From Actinomycetota bacterium (lineage in GTDB: Bacteria > Actinomycetota > Actinomycetes > Actinomycetales > Microbacteriaceae): 50,602 nucleotides of DNA. Positions 10,094 to 20,368 of this stretch are shown in pieces. Under the pieces are notes generated by a model. It saw nothing but the letters and a program-made list of their open reading frames with translations. It was not told the DNA's origin and ran no database searches. The first letter of the stretch is position 1. Each line of letters opens with the position of its first letter. Where the stretch lies: contig SXMG01000090.1 in the NCBI GenBank assembly GCA_005778835.1, positions 1-50,602 on the forward strand, given 5' to 3'. Position numbers and translations under genes: made by a program.

Positions 10094-11500
10094 GTGACCG
10101 TGCGCCTCTATGACAGCCTGCAGCAGGCCGTCGTCGACCTCGCGCCACGGGTCGAGGGCCACGTCGGCATGTACGTCTGCGGGCCGACCGTGCAGTCGTC
10201 GCCCCATATCGGGCACGTGCGCAGCGCGCTCGTCTACGACCTCTGGCGGCGGTGGCTGACCCACCGCGGGTACGCCGTCACCTTCATCCGCAACGTCACC
10301 GACATCGATGACAAGGTGCTCGCGCAGCAGAGCGAGCACGAGGCGTGGTACGCCGTGGCCTACCGCGTCGAGCTCGAGTTCACGGCGGCATACCAGGCGC
10401 TCGGCATTCTGCCCCCGACCTACGAGCCGCGGGCCACGGCGAGCATCGAGCATATGCACGACCTCATCGCCGCTCTCATCGAGCGCGGTCACGCCTACGC
10501 GGCCGACGACGGCAGCGGCGACGTCTACATCGACGTGCGCAGCTGGAGCCGCTACGGCGAGCTCACCCGGCAGAGCCCCGACGACATGGAGGCGGCCGGT
10601 GATGCGCCGCCGCGCGCGAAGCGCGACCCGCGCGACTTCGCGCTCTGGAAGGGCGCCAAGCCCGACGAGCCGGCAAGCGCCCACTGGGCGTCGCCGTGGG
10701 GCCGTGGTCGACCCGGCTGGCCCATCGAATGCTCGGCGATGGCTGCCCGCTACCTGGGCGAGGCGTTCGACATTCACGGCGGCGGGCTCGACCTGCGGTT
10801 TCCGCATCACGAGAACGAGCTGGCGCAGTCGAGCGCCGCGGGGCACGAGTTCGCTCGCCACTGGGTGCACAACGGCCTGGTCATCGTGGGCGGTCAGAAG
10901 ATGTCGAAGTCGCTCGGCAACTCGGTGTTCGCGCTCGACCTGCTCGCGAGCCATCGGCCGGCCGTCGTGCGCTACTGGCTCGGCTCGGCCCACTACCGGT
11001 CGACGATCGACTACACCCCGAGCTCGCTCGACGAGGCGCAGGCCGCTCTCGAGCGCATCGAGGGCTTTCTCGCGCGCGCATCCCGCCGCGTCGCCTCGAC
11101 CCGCGTCGCCGAGGTCGAGGCCGAGCTGCCGGCCGAGTTCGCTGCCGCGATGGACGACGACCTCGCGGTGCCGCAGGCGCTCGCCGTGCTGCACGATCGC
11201 GTGAGGGCCGGCAATGCCGCGCTCGATGACGATGATGTGGCCGCCGTCGCGCGGGCCCGTGCCGAGGTGGCCGGCATGGTCGCCGTGCTCGGCTTCGACG
11301 CGACCGACACGGATGCTCGCGACGACGACCCCGCCCGCCGAGCCCTCTCGACGCTCGTCGACCGGTTGATCAGCGAACGCCGCGAGGCCCGCGAGTCGCG
11401 CGACTTCGCGACGGCCGACCGCATTCGCGATGACCTGGCAGCGGCCGGCATCGTGCTCGAAGACTCACCGACAGCAACCGACTGGAGTATCGATGGCTAA
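10094..11500 (+). CDS. cysS: Cysteinyl-tRNA synthetase
   Basis: GTG start; [37 protein letters not shown]. Confidence 0.96.
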   Translation: MTVRLYDSLQQAVVDLAPRVEGHVGMYVCGPTVQSSPHIGHVRSALVYDLWRRWLTHRGYAVTFIRNVTDIDDKVLAQQSEHEAWYAVAYRVELEFTAAYQALGILPPTYEPRATASIEHMHDLIAALIERGHAYAADDGSGDVYIDVRSWSRYGELTRQSPDDMEAAGDAPPRAKRDPRDFALWKGAKPDEPASAHWASPWGRGRPGWPIECSAMAARYLGEAFDIHGGGLDLRFPHHENELAQSSAAGHEFARHWVHNGLVIVGGQKMSKSLGNSVFALDLLASHRPAVVRYWLGSAHYRSTIDYTPSSLDEAQAALERIEGFLARASRRVASTRVAEVEAELPAEFAAAMDDDLAVPQALAVLHDRVRAGNAALDDDDVAAVARARAEVAGMVAVLGFDATDTDARDDDPARRALSTLVDRLISERREARESRDFATADRIRDDLAAAGIVLEDSPTATDWSIDG

Positions 11501-12485
11501 GCAAGGGCGCCCCGGCGCCAGCAAGAAGAAGAAGGGCCCGACGGTCGGTTCAGGGGGACAAGGTCGCCAGGCGCTCGAAGGCCGTGGACCGACCCCCAAG
11601 GCGGAGGACCGCACCTGGCACCCGGCCGGCAAGCGCAAGGCCGCGAACGATCGGCTCGCCGCTGCGCGCACTCGCGCGGGGGGAAACTCCGGGGGTGGCC
11701 AGCAGTCGAACCGCTCGCGCGCACCCAAGAAGAACGTCGACGCCGAGATCGTGAGCGGCCGCAACTCGGTGCTCGAGGCGCTGCGGGCGAAGATTCCGGC
11801 GAGCGCGTTCTACATCGCGGCGCGCGTCGAGATGGACGACCGGGTGAAAGAGGCTCTGTCGCTCGCGACGAAGCGCGGCATTCCGGTGCTCGAGATCATG
11901 CGTCCTGAGCTCGACCGCATGACGGGCGAGAACTCGGTCAACCAGGGCATCGCGATCTCGGTGCCTGCCTACGATTACGCGCACCCGATGGATCTCGTCA
12001 CGAAGGCTGTCGACCGGGGGCAGACTCCTCTGATCGTCGCGCTCGACGGGGTGACGGATCCGCGCAATCTCGGGGCGATCATCCGCTCGACGGCCGCGTT
12101 CGGCGGGCACGGCGTCATCGTGCCGCAGCGTCGCTCGGTCGGCGTGACGGCCGCAGCGTGGAAGACCTCGGCGGGAGCCGCGGCGCGCACGCCCGTCGCC
12201 ATGGCCGCCAACCTCACCCAGACCCTCAAGGCCATGAAGGCCGAGGGAGTCTTCGTGCTCGGTCTCGACGGGAGTGGCGACATGATGCTGCCGAACCTCG
12301 AGCTCGCCGATCGCCCGCTCGTCATCGTCGTCGGCAGCGAGGGCAAGGGCCTGTCGCGGCTCGTCACGGAGACGTGCGACGCGATCGTGTCGATCCCGAT
12401 CTCGGCAGCGACCGAGTCGCTCAATGCGGGCATCGCGGCGAGCGTGGCGCTCTACGAGGTCTCGCGACGTCGGGCGGCTCTGTAG
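11493..12485 (+). CDS. rlmB: 23S rRNA (guanosine-2'-O-)-methyltransferase RlmB, SpoU family
   Basis: Basic N-terminus; [15 protein letters not shown]...[28 protein letters not shown]... Confidence 0.93.
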   Translation: MAKQGRPGASKKKKGPTVGSGGQGRQALEGRGPTPKAEDRTWHPAGKRKAANDRLAAARTRAGGNSGGGQQSNRSRAPKKNVDAEIVSGRNSVLEALRAKIPASAFYIAARVEMDDRVKEALSLATKRGIPVLEIMRPELDRMTGENSVNQGIAISVPAYDYAHPMDLVTKAVDRGQTPLIVALDGVTDPRNLGAIIRSTAAFGGHGVIVPQRRSVGVTAAAWKTSAGAAARTPVAMAANLTQTLKAMKAEGVFVLGLDGSGDMMLPNLELADRPLVIVVGSEGKGLSRLVTETCDAIVSIPISAATESLNAGIAASVALYEVSRRRAAL

Positions 12486-12527
12486 AGCGGCTCGCGCAGC
12501 ACGACAGCCTCGTGTGTATCCTCGAAG

Positions 12528-12546
12528 TGTTCATCTTTACTGAACA
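12528..12546. promoter_or_regulatory. Candidate operator TGTTCA-TCTTTAC-TGAACA
   Basis: Perfect 6-N7-6 inverted repeat just upstream of the 12562 CDS. Confidence 0.6.
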
Positions 12547-12561
12547 TGTGAGGAGAGAGCG

Positions 12562-13614
12562 ATGGCGCTCGACCACCTGAAGATCGCGATCGTCGGCACG
12601 GGTGCCGTCGGCGGGTCGGTCGCAGCCGACCTGATTCGCGCGGGTCTCGATGTCACGGTGATCGACCAGTGGCCCGACCATGTCGAGGCGATGCGCGCTC
12701 AGGGGCTCACCGTGCACCTGCCGACCGAGACTCAGGTGACGCCGGTGCCGGCGCTGCACCTGTGCCAGGTCGCCGAGCTGCGCGAGCCCTTCGACATCGT
12801 GCTCACGGCAGTGAAGACCTATGACACCCGCTGGGTGGCCGAGCTCATGAAGCCGCTCCTGCGCCCTGACGGAGTCTTCGTGGGGCTGCAGAACGGCATG
12901 ACCATCGACCATGTCGCCGAGATCGTCGGGGCCGAGCGCACGATCGGCTGCGTGCTCGGCATCGCGGCGAACCTGCGCACACCGGGCGTCATCGTGCGTC
13001 AGGTCTCGCCTGCCGACACGTGGTTCTCGGTCGGCACGCTGAGCGGGGAGCGCACCGAGCGCCTCGACCAGGTCGCCGCGGTGCTCGCGCCCGCCGCCGA
13101 GATCGTCGTGACCGACGACATCCGCTCGGCGAAGTGGATGAAGCTCATCGCCAACAGTCCCGAGATGCTGCCCTCGGGGCTGCTGGGAGTGCCCCTGCTC
13201 GAGGCAGCGCGCACTCCGGGCATCAGGCCCGTCATGGATGCGATGTCGCGCGAGGCGTACGCGCTCGCGATCGAGCTCGGCATCACGATGATGCCGTCGC
13301 TCGGCATCGCGGCAGACGACATGCCCGACTCGGATCAGTACGCGCTCGACCTGCTCGACCGCGTGCTGTCGCACTTCTCGCAGCCCGACACGCGCGTCGC
13401 GGTGCTGCAGGACTGGGAGAAGGGCCGCCGGGCCGAGCTCGATGCTTTCAGCGGGTACATCGTCGCGAAGCGTGCGGAACTCGGAGGCAGCGCGCCCGTC
13501 AACGAGCAGATCCTGCGGCTCTCCGAGCGCGTCGAACGCGGCGAGCTCGTTCCAGTGCCCGAGAACGCACCGTTGCTCATGGCCGCGCTCGAAGGTGCTC
13601 GTACGCCCGCTTGA
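12562..13614 (+). CDS. 2-dehydropantoate 2-reductase (ketopantoate reductase) family protein
   Basis: IVGTGAVGGSVAADLIRAGLDVTVIDQWPDHVEAMR; WMKLIAN; C-terminal RRAELDAFSGYIV. Confidence 0.85.
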   Translation: MALDHLKIAIVGTGAVGGSVAADLIRAGLDVTVIDQWPDHVEAMRAQGLTVHLPTETQVTPVPALHLCQVAELREPFDIVLTAVKTYDTRWVAELMKPLLRPDGVFVGLQNGMTIDHVAEIVGAERTIGCVLGIAANLRTPGVIVRQVSPADTWFSVGTLSGERTERLDQVAAVLAPAAEIVVTDDIRSAKWMKLIANSPEMLPSGLLGVPLLEAARTPGIRPVMDAMSREAYALAIELGITMMPSLGIAADDMPDSDQYALDLLDRVLSHFSQPDTRVAVLQDWEKGRRAELDAFSGYIVAKRAELGGSAPVNEQILRLSERVERGELVPVPENAPLLMAALEGARTPA

Positions 13615-13641
13615 CAGCAGACCATGCGATCGCATTGACTA

Positions 13642-13660
13642 TGTTCACTAAGGCTGAACG
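13642..13660. promoter_or_regulatory. Candidate operator TGTTCA-CTAAGGC-TGAACG
   Basis: Same 6-N7-6 architecture as 12528, upstream of the bicupin gene. Confidence 0.55.
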
Positions 13661-13711
13661 CGTCGAACTGCCGCGGAGCCCCACTGAGCAGACACCACGA
13701 AGGAGTCGATG

Positions 13712-14602
13712 ATGACCCGCTATGTCGTCCGTACGGCCGACGAGGCCGACTACCGCGACCCCGGGGCGCTCGCCCCCGACTCGCACGGCTACTCGCGCTG
13801 GTGCGCGGTCGGGTACGCCGACGGCGCGGTGCACACCGACTTCGGCATGTCGCGGCTCGAGCCCGGCGGCGCCGTGCCGACGCACGTGCACTCGTTTGAA
13901 GAGTCGTTCCACCTCGTCGAAGGCGAGGTGCTGCTCGTGACGCCCGAGGCGACCGTGCACCTCGTCGCGGGCGACTACGGCGTCATTCCGCTCGGGGTTC
14001 CGCACTCGTGGCACTCGATCGGCGACGCCCCGGCGGTCTGGAGCGACATCTACTCGCCACCGCCGCGCATCGAGCACGGCTCGGACACCTATCGCGTCGC
14101 CGACCTCGCGCCGGGTGAGCCCATTAAGGTCGACCCGCGCGACCCGCGCACGCGCTCGTTCGGGGCGATCACGACCGAGCAGATGAACCCCGGCAAGCAG
14201 TCTCAAGAGCTGCTTGCGCAATCGGCCAGTATGCGCACCGCCCTGCTCGTCTACAGCGGCATCTCGCTGAAGATGATGGTCGACAGCGATCTCGGCTCGG
14301 TGCTGCACACCATGTTCATGGTGCAGTACGAGCCGACCGGCGTCGCGGGCCCGCACGACCACCCGCTCGAAGAGGCCTACTTGATCATGGACGGCGAGGT
14401 CGACGCGACCTTCGACGGCCACGAGGTGCGGATGAAGCCCGGCGACATCGCCTGGGCGGGCGTCGGCTGCGTGCACTCGTTCCGCGCAGTCGGCGAACCG
14501 GTTCGGTGGCTCGAGACGCAGTCGCCCCAGATGCCCGCGCGCCATGCGTACCGGTTCGCCCGCGACTGGACCTATCTGACCGACAAGCTCGGCTCGGCCT
14601 GA
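13712..14602 (+). CDS. Bicupin protein ((S)-ureidoglycine aminohydrolase-like fold)
   Basis: Two cupin modules: PTHVHSFEESFHLVEGEVLL...GVPHSWH and GPHDHPLEEAYLIMDGEVDATF...GCVHSFR. Confidence 0.75.
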   Translation: MTRYVVRTADEADYRDPGALAPDSHGYSRWCAVGYADGAVHTDFGMSRLEPGGAVPTHVHSFEESFHLVEGEVLLVTPEATVHLVAGDYGVIPLGVPHSWHSIGDAPAVWSDIYSPPPRIEHGSDTYRVADLAPGEPIKVDPRDPRTRSFGAITTEQMNPGKQSQELLAQSASMRTALLVYSGISLKMMVDSDLGSVLHTMFMVQYEPTGVAGPHDHPLEEAYLIMDGEVDATFDGHEVRMKPGDIAWAGVGCVHSFRAVGEPVRWLETQSPQMPARHAYRFARDWTYLTDKLGSA

Positions 14603-14645
14603 CCGAGCCCGCTTCGCACCAGACAGCAACGCTCAAGGAGGAGCA

Positions 14646-15353
14646 GTGACTCAGCGCACGATCGCCGTCATCGGCGGAACATCCGGCATCGGCCTCGAGA
14701 TCGCGAAGGAGGTTGTCGCCCGGGGCGACCGCGTCGTGCTGACCGGCCGCGATCAGACGCGTGCCGACGCCATCGCGCGGTCGATCGGCGAGAGTGCCAC
14801 GGGCCTCGCGCTCGACATCTCCGAGCCCGAGTCGATCGCCGAGAGCCTCGCGAGCGTCGAGCAGGTGCACGGCCTGGTGCTCGCCGCGATCGAGCGCGAC
14901 GCCAACACCGTGCGCGAGTACGACATCACACGGGCGCGACGGCTCGTGACCCTCAAGCTCGTCGGCTACACCGAGACGGTGCACACCCTGCTCGACCGGC
15001 TCGAGCCGACCGTCGACACGGGCATCGTGCTGTTCGGCGGTCGCGCGAAGGACGCACCGTACCCGGGTTCGACGACCGTGGCGACGATCAACGGCGGTGT
15101 CGAGGGCCTCGTGCACTCGATGGCGCTCGAGCTCGCCCCCATGCGCGTCAACGGCCTGCACCCCGGCATCATCGGCGACAGCCCGTTCTGGGCCGACAAG
15201 CCGGCGGCGGTGCTGCAGGGCTACGAGTCGCGCACGCCGGGCGGCAAGCTCGCCACCATGGCCGACATCGTGGGCGCCACGATGTTCCTGCTCGGCAACC
15301 GCGGAGTCTCGGGCACGAGCCTCTACGTCGACCGCGGCTGGCGGCTCACCTAG
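14646..15353 (+). CDS. SDR-family oxidoreductase
   Basis: GTG start; AVIGGTSGIGLEIAKEVVARGDRVVLTGRD Rossmann motif. Confidence 0.85.
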   Translation: MTQRTIAVIGGTSGIGLEIAKEVVARGDRVVLTGRDQTRADAIARSIGESATGLALDISEPESIAESLASVEQVHGLVLAAIERDANTVREYDITRARRLVTLKLVGYTETVHTLLDRLEPTVDTGIVLFGGRAKDAPYPGSTTVATINGGVEGLVHSMALELAPMRVNGLHPGIIGDSPFWADKPAAVLQGYESRTPGGKLATMADIVGATMFLLGNRGVSGTSLYVDRGWRLT

Positions 15354-15397
15354 ATTCGTCTGTCTCCACTAGATATATCCACGCGCATCGACTTATC

Positions 15398-15416
15398 ATT
15401 TCACCAGGGCTGTACA
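15398..15416. promoter_or_regulatory. Degenerate operator copy ATTTCA-CCAGGGC-TGTACA
   Basis: Matches the TGTTCA-N7-TGAACA pattern with mismatches; upstream of amidohydrolase 1. Confidence 0.35.
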
Positions 15417-15420
15417 GATG

Positions 15421-15439
15421 CGTGCACCTTTACTGAATT
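15421..15439. promoter_or_regulatory. Degenerate operator copy CGTGCA-CCTTTAC-TGAATT
   Basis: Shares CTTTACTGAA with the 12528 operator. Confidence 0.35.
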
Positions 15440-15458
15440 GCTCAACGAGGAGGAACTC

Positions 15459-16895
15459 ATGACCGACGCCGCTCCCCGCGCCGCGGACTTCACACCCGGA
15501 CGGCCCGTCGTCTTCCGCAACGCGACGGTGATCACCGTCGATGCTGCTGGCGTTCTCGAGAACGCCGACGTCTTGATCACGGATGACACCATCGCCGCCG
15601 TCGGTCATTCGCTCGAGGTGCCCGCAGGCACGCTCGAGATCGACGCCAAGGGCGGCATCCTCATGCCGGGCATGATCGACACGCACCGGCACATGTGGCA
15701 GACCGCTCTGCGCGGCTACGGCGGAGACTGGGCGCTCAGCCAGTACTTCGTCTTCTACTACCTGACGTGGGGCCACGTCTTCCGCGCGGAGGACATCGCG
15801 GCCGGCAACCAGCTCAGCGCGCTCGAGTCGATCGACGAGGGTGTCACGACGACCGTCGACTGGTCGCACGCCCTGCGCACGCCCGAGTACGCCGACGCGG
15901 CAGTGGAGGCTCTGCGCAGCATCCCCGGTCGATTCGTGCTCGCGTACGGCAACTACCTCGGGGCTCCGTGGGAGTGGATGAACGAGCCCGGCTTCCAGTC
16001 GTGGGTCAAGAACTTCAAGGCCGACGACATGATGGGCCTGCAGGTGGCCTTCGATGTCAACTCGGGCCCTGACTTCCACGAGAAGGGCGCCTTCGAGGCG
16101 GCTCGCGACCTCGGCTTGCGGGTCACCACGCACGCGGGCGTCTGGGGCGTCAACGGCGACCCCAACATCGAGCTCATGTACGACCACGGGTTCATGGACG
16201 ACACGGTCACCTACGTGCACGCGAGCTCGCTCGGTCCCGAGAGCTACCACAAGATCGCCGCCACGGGCGGAACGATCTCGATCGCGACCGAGAGCGAGCA
16301 GAGCGCCGGCCAGGGCTACCCCTCGGCCTGGGTCGCGAAGAAGTACGGCATCACCGCGTCGCTGTCGATGGACACGAGTGTGTGGTGGAGTGCCGACTTC
16401 TTCTCGGCCATGCGGGCGACCCTCAGCTCGTTCCGCTCGCGCGACCACCTCGAGGCTCACCTCAAGGGCGAGACGGTGAACGTCAACCGCATGAAGGCCG
16501 AAGACGCGGTCTGGCAGGCGACCATGGGCGGTGCGCACACGCTCGGCATGGCTGACAAGCTCGGCTCGATCACCGTGGGCAAGAAGGCCGACCTCGTGCT
16601 GCTCAAGAACGACGAGTCGCCCGCCATGACGCCCGTCCTCAACCCGTACGCGCACGTCGTGTACCAGGCGGGAACGGCCGACGTGCACACGGTGGTCGTC
16701 GACGGCAAGGTCGTGAAGTACAACGGCGAGCGCATCGGACTGCCCCTCAAGCCCGTTGCCGACCGCGTCGCCGCCTCGGTCGAGCACGTGCGCAGCGAGC
16801 TCGGCGAAGAGGCTTGGGCCGAGTGGATGAACCCCGCTCTGCCCGAGGACGAGCCGATCGCGAACCCCTACATGTACCTCGACGAGGAGAAGTAG
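15459..16895 (+). CDS. Amidohydrolase family protein (paralogue 1)
   Basis: GMIDTHRHMWQTALRG, VTTHAGVWG, TYVHASSLG, ASLSMDTS; AGGAGG upstream of ATG. Confidence 0.85.
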   Translation: MTDAAPRAADFTPGRPVVFRNATVITVDAAGVLENADVLITDDTIAAVGHSLEVPAGTLEIDAKGGILMPGMIDTHRHMWQTALRGYGGDWALSQYFVFYYLTWGHVFRAEDIAAGNQLSALESIDEGVTTTVDWSHALRTPEYADAAVEALRSIPGRFVLAYGNYLGAPWEWMNEPGFQSWVKNFKADDMMGLQVAFDVNSGPDFHEKGAFEAARDLGLRVTTHAGVWGVNGDPNIELMYDHGFMDDTVTYVHASSLGPESYHKIAATGGTISIATESEQSAGQGYPSAWVAKKYGITASLSMDTSVWWSADFFSAMRATLSSFRSRDHLEAHLKGETVNVNRMKAEDAVWQATMGGAHTLGMADKLGSITVGKKADLVLLKNDESPAMTPVLNPYAHVVYQAGTADVHTVVVDGKVVKYNGERIGLPLKPVADRVAASVEHVRSELGEEAWAEWMNPALPEDEPIANPYMYLDEEK

Positions 16896-16910
16896 GACAG
16901 CTGATCGATC

Positions 16911-16950
16911 AGAAACGGGGGCGTGCCGACAGCGGCGCGCCCCCGTTTCT
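16911..16950. terminator. Bidirectional hairpin terminator
   Basis: 17-bp stem AGAAACGGGGGCGTGCC/GGCGCGCCCCCGTTTCT with one G.T wobble, 6-nt loop, between convergent CDSs. Confidence 0.75.
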
Positions 16951-16961
16951 CGTGTGTGACG

Positions 16962-18008
16962 TCAGCGCGACGCCAGCGCCAGCAGCACGTCGGCGTTGCT
17001 CGGGTGAGGCGCGAGCACACCGCGCTCGATGCGCCGGGCGACCTCGACGAGGGCGTCGTTGGCCGGGGTGGCGATGCCGAGTTCGGCACCCCTCCGCGCG
17101 ACGAGGCCGTTGAACTGCTCGGCCTCGCTGCGACGGCCCTTGCGCCAATCGTGCAAGACGGTGGTCGTCGTGCTCGGCAGCACGAAACCCGCATAGAGAG
17201 CATCCAGCAGCACCTCGACGAGCGCATCGACGCGTGCGACGTCGTCGTCGTCGAGGCCGAAGATCGGCAGGACCGCCCGGCCGTCGCGCACGCCCACCTC
17301 GAGGGCCTCGTTGCCGGCGCGCACCATGAGCTCGCGCATGCCCGGGGTCTCCAGTGCGGCGATCATCGGCAGACCGAGCGCGGCGGTCGACACGAGCGTC
17401 GTGCAGTTGCTCACGAGCTTCATCCACTTCGCCGACAGGATGTCGTCGACGATCGCCACGGTGCCGGCATGCTCGAGTACCGCGGCGGCTTCCGCCAGTC
17501 GCGGATGGCCGTCGGCAGTGAGCGCGCCGAGGGCGAACCACGACCGATCGGCGGGCGTGTGGCGCATGACAACACCGGGCTCATCCATCTCGCTGGAGAC
17601 CTCGATGACGCAGCCGAGGGTGCGGTGGGTGCCGACGACCTCGGCGATCGTCGTCGCCGTCATCCCGTTCTGCACGCCGATCAGCAGACCGTCGGCGGCG
17701 AGGTGCGGTTCTATGAGCCGCGCGGCCCACCCGGCGTCGTACGCCTTCATCAGCATGAGCACGATGTCGAACGGTTCGCGGAGAGTGGCGACCTCGCACA
17801 GGTGCAGGGTCGGAAGGCGCGTGACCGTCTCGCCGCCCGGCATGACCACGCGCAACCCGTCGCGGCGGATGGCCTCGACGTGCGCGGGCCACTGCTCGAT
17901 GAGGGTCACGTCGACGCCCGCACGAGCGAGGTCGGCGCCGATGCCGCCGCCGTTCGCGCCCGCCCCGAGTACTGCGACCCGCAGCGGCCGCTGCTGGTCA
18001 CGCGTCAT
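16962..18008 (-). CDS. 2-dehydropantoate 2-reductase family protein (paralogue 2)
   Basis: MTRDQQRPLRVAVLGAGANGGGIGADLARAGVDVTLIEQWPAHVEAIR; WMKLVSN. Confidence 0.83.
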   Translation of the reverse strand: MTRDQQRPLRVAVLGAGANGGGIGADLARAGVDVTLIEQWPAHVEAIRRDGLRVVMPGGETVTRLPTLHLCEVATLREPFDIVLMLMKAYDAGWAARLIEPHLAADGLLIGVQNGMTATTIAEVVGTHRTLGCVIEVSSEMDEPGVVMRHTPADRSWFALGALTADGHPRLAEAAAVLEHAGTVAIVDDILSAKWMKLVSNCTTLVSTAALGLPMIAALETPGMRELMVRAGNEALEVGVRDGRAVLPIFGLDDDDVARVDALVEVLLDALYAGFVLPSTTTTVLHDWRKGRRSEAEQFNGLVARRGAELGIATPANDALVEVARRIERGVLAPHPSNADVLLALASR

Positions 18009-19036
18009 CGCGAACCACCGGCCAGAAGCTCGTCGAGCAAGTGGATGCCCCGCTCGAGCTCGCCCCGCTCGATCTTCTCGGCGAGCGCGACGACGTGCGC
18101 GTTGACGGGAGCACGATCGCCGGCAGCGGCCAGCACGTCGACCACGAGGCCGTTCAGTTCGCGGTACTCCGACCGTCGACCCTTCATCCAGTCCTGCAGC
18201 ACCGTCGTGCGCGTGTCCGGCAGCGAGTACTTGTCGAGCACTTCGCCGAGCAGCCGAGCAGCGTAGCCGTCGGGGTCGGTGAGTTCGTCGTCGCTCAAGC
18301 CGAAGATGCTCACGAGCCGGCTGCCGTCGGCGAGTGCAGCCCGTGCCGCCTCGGCCCCGCACACGATCATGAAGTCGTGCACTCCCGGCAGCCGGACGGC
18401 GTCGGCGAGCGGGAGGTCGAGGATCGCGGAGGGCACGAGCTCGCCAGCGTTGGCGACGAGCTTCATCCACTTCGACGAGCGGATGTCGTCGGAGACCTCG
18501 ACAGTGCCGGTGCAGCTCATGATCTCTCTGACCTCGTCAGCGCGAGCATGGGCGCGCGGGTCGGTGCCGCCCACCGCGAACCACGAGTCGGCCGGGGCGT
18601 TCTGCCGGTTCACGATGCCGGGCTCGAACATGTTCGACGCCATCTCGATCACGGCCCCGAGCGTGCGATGCGCTCCGACAGCCGCGGCGATGTCGTCCAT
18701 GGTCATGCCGTTCTGCACACCGACGACGACGCCGTCGTCGGCAAGCAGTGGCGCGATCAGTGCGCACGCCCACCGGGTGTCGTAGGCCTTCACGAGCAGC
18801 AGCACGATGTCGAACGGCTCGCGCAGGGTCGCGACATCGCAGAAGTGCACGGGCTGGGCTGGCGTGACGACCGTCTCGAGTGGGAGCCGCACTTCGATGC
18901 CACGCCTGCGCATGGCGTCGACGTGGGCGGGCCACTGCTCGATGAGGGTCACGTCGTGACCGGCGCGGATCAGGTCGGCGCCGATGCCGGCCCCTTGGGC
19001 TCCCGTGCCGAGAACGGCTATACGGGGTCTGGTCAT
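18005..19036 (-). CDS. 2-dehydropantoate 2-reductase family protein (paralogue 3)
   Basis: MTRPRIAVLGTGAQGAGIGADLIRAGHDVTLIEQWPAHVDAMR; start overlaps stop of paralogue 2. Confidence 0.83.
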   Translation of the reverse strand: MTRPRIAVLGTGAQGAGIGADLIRAGHDVTLIEQWPAHVDAMRRRGIEVRLPLETVVTPAQPVHFCDVATLREPFDIVLLLVKAYDTRWACALIAPLLADDGVVVGVQNGMTMDDIAAAVGAHRTLGAVIEMASNMFEPGIVNRQNAPADSWFAVGGTDPRAHARADEVREIMSCTGTVEVSDDIRSSKWMKLVANAGELVPSAILDLPLADAVRLPGVHDFMIVCGAEAARAALADGSRLVSIFGLSDDELTDPDGYAARLLGEVLDKYSLPDTRTTVLQDWMKGRRSEYRELNGLVVDVLAAAGDRAPVNAHVVALAEKIERGELERGIHLLDELLAGGSR

Positions 19037-19179
19037 GGAAGAGCCTCCTTGCTCTGGCTGGCACTGTGTCACGTCGACTCCGCCCGTTCAGTCCGACAGA
19101 ACGAACTGGGTGCGTCTGCCCCTCGTGCCGGGGGAGCACACGCCGGAATGTGGCACTTGCAGGGGCGGCGACCCCCGTG

Positions 19180-19198
19180 TGTAAAGTATGGCTGAAAC
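19180..19198. promoter_or_regulatory. Degenerate operator copy TGTAAA-GTATGGC-TGAAAC
   Basis: TGT..A-N7-TGAA.. pattern in the divergent 19036/19310 region. Confidence 0.3.
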
Positions 19199-19214
19199 TC
19201 AAAGGAGAGTCAGC

Positions 19215-19313
19215 GTGAACACTATCGACCCGGCGCCATCGCGTCGACCCCTGCGTCGACGAAGCGGCCACTCCTGCGCAGCGCAGCGCAACGGAGGTCG
19301 AGCTCGCGCATGA
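19215..19313 (+). CDS. Short leader ORF (32 aa), translationally coupled to the downstream ADH
   Basis: AAAGGAGAG then GTG; VNTIDPAPSRRPLRRRSGHSCAAQRNGGRARA*; TGA overlaps ADH ATG (ATGA). Confidence 0.35.
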   Translation: MNTIDPAPSRRPLRRRSGHSCAAQRNGGRARA

Positions 19314-20365
19314 GAGCGCTCGTGTTCCGTGGGGCGGCAGGCGCTGAGGTCGAGAGCATCCCGGTACCTGTGCCCGGGCCCGGTGAGGTGCTCGTGCGCG
19401 TCGCCGTGTGCGGCGTGTGCGGCAGCGATGCCGCCGAGCTCGATCACGGGCCGACTCTCACCTCGCCCCCTGTCGTGCTCGGTCACGAGTTCGCCGGAGT
19501 CGTCGAGTCGGTCGGCGCGGGCGTGTCGACGCTGGCGCCCGGAGCGCGCGTCGTCTGCGGAGCTGGCATCTCGTGCGGCGAGTGCCGGCCGTGCTCGCAG
19601 GGCCGCACCAACCTCTGCGTGCAGTACCGCACCGCAGGACTGCAGATCGACGGCGGCCTCGCTGAGTACGCCGTCGTGCCAGCATCGACGCTTCTCGACG
19701 TGACCGATTCGGGGCTGCCGCTCGACACTCTCGGTCTCGCGCAGCCGATGTCGATCGCCGTGCACGCCGTGCGGCGCAGCGGGCTGCGCGAGGGCGATGA
19801 CGCGATCATCGTGGGTGTCGGAGGCATCGGCGCATTCCTGACCGTCGCTGCCTCGGCGCTGGCGGCGCGGGTGCTCGTCGTCGATCTCGATCCCGAGCGG
19901 CTCGAACTGGCGCTGCGCCTCGGAGCCGACCACGTCATGAACGCGCGTGAAGGATCGCTCGCCGACCGCATCGAGTCGCTAGGGCTCCACCCCGATGTTC
20001 TCTTCGAGGTCAGCGGCACCAAGCCCGGGCTCGACTCGGTGCTGGGCGCCGCGCGACCAGGCTCGACCATCGTGCCGCTCGGCATTCAGCGCGACGACGT
20101 CGCGGTGCCCCTCGCGCAGTGGACGGTGCGCGAGTACACCGTGATCGGTACGAACGCGCACGTGTTCGCCACCGACCTGCCCGACGCGGTTCGACTGCTC
20201 GCGACGAGAGACGACTGGAGCGACATCGCCCCGCTCGTGATCCCGCTCGACGACGCGGTCGCCGACGGCATCGAGCCGATCCGAACCGGCACGGCGCACC
20301 GCATCAAGACACTTGTCGACCCCACGATCCGGGCCGCGCGAGCGGCCGATCACCGAAGGAGCTGA
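19310..20365 (+). CDS. Zinc-dependent alcohol dehydrogenase / MDR family
   Basis: GHEFAGVVESVGAGVSTLAPGARVVCGAGISCGECRPCSQGRTNLC; VGVGGIGAF. Confidence 0.87.
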   Translation: MRALVFRGAAGAEVESIPVPVPGPGEVLVRVAVCGVCGSDAAELDHGPTLTSPPVVLGHEFAGVVESVGAGVSTLAPGARVVCGAGISCGECRPCSQGRTNLCVQYRTAGLQIDGGLAEYAVVPASTLLDVTDSGLPLDTLGLAQPMSIAVHAVRRSGLREGDDAIIVGVGGIGAFLTVAASALAARVLVVDLDPERLELALRLGADHVMNAREGSLADRIESLGLHPDVLFEVSGTKPGLDSVLGAARPGSTIVPLGIQRDDVAVPLAQWTVREYTVIGTNAHVFATDLPDAVRLLATRDDWSDIAPLVIPLDDAVADGIEPIRTGTAHRIKTLVDPTIRAARAADHRRS

Positions 20366-20368
20366 ACC

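Noticed and set aside
9176-11194. 672-aa minus-strand ORF across ispDF and cysS
   Set aside because: Antisense shadow ORF over two well-recognised housekeeping genes; no recognisable motifs.
15396-16787. 463-aa minus-strand ORF opposite amidohydrolase 1
   Set aside because: Antisense artefact of GC3-rich codon usage.
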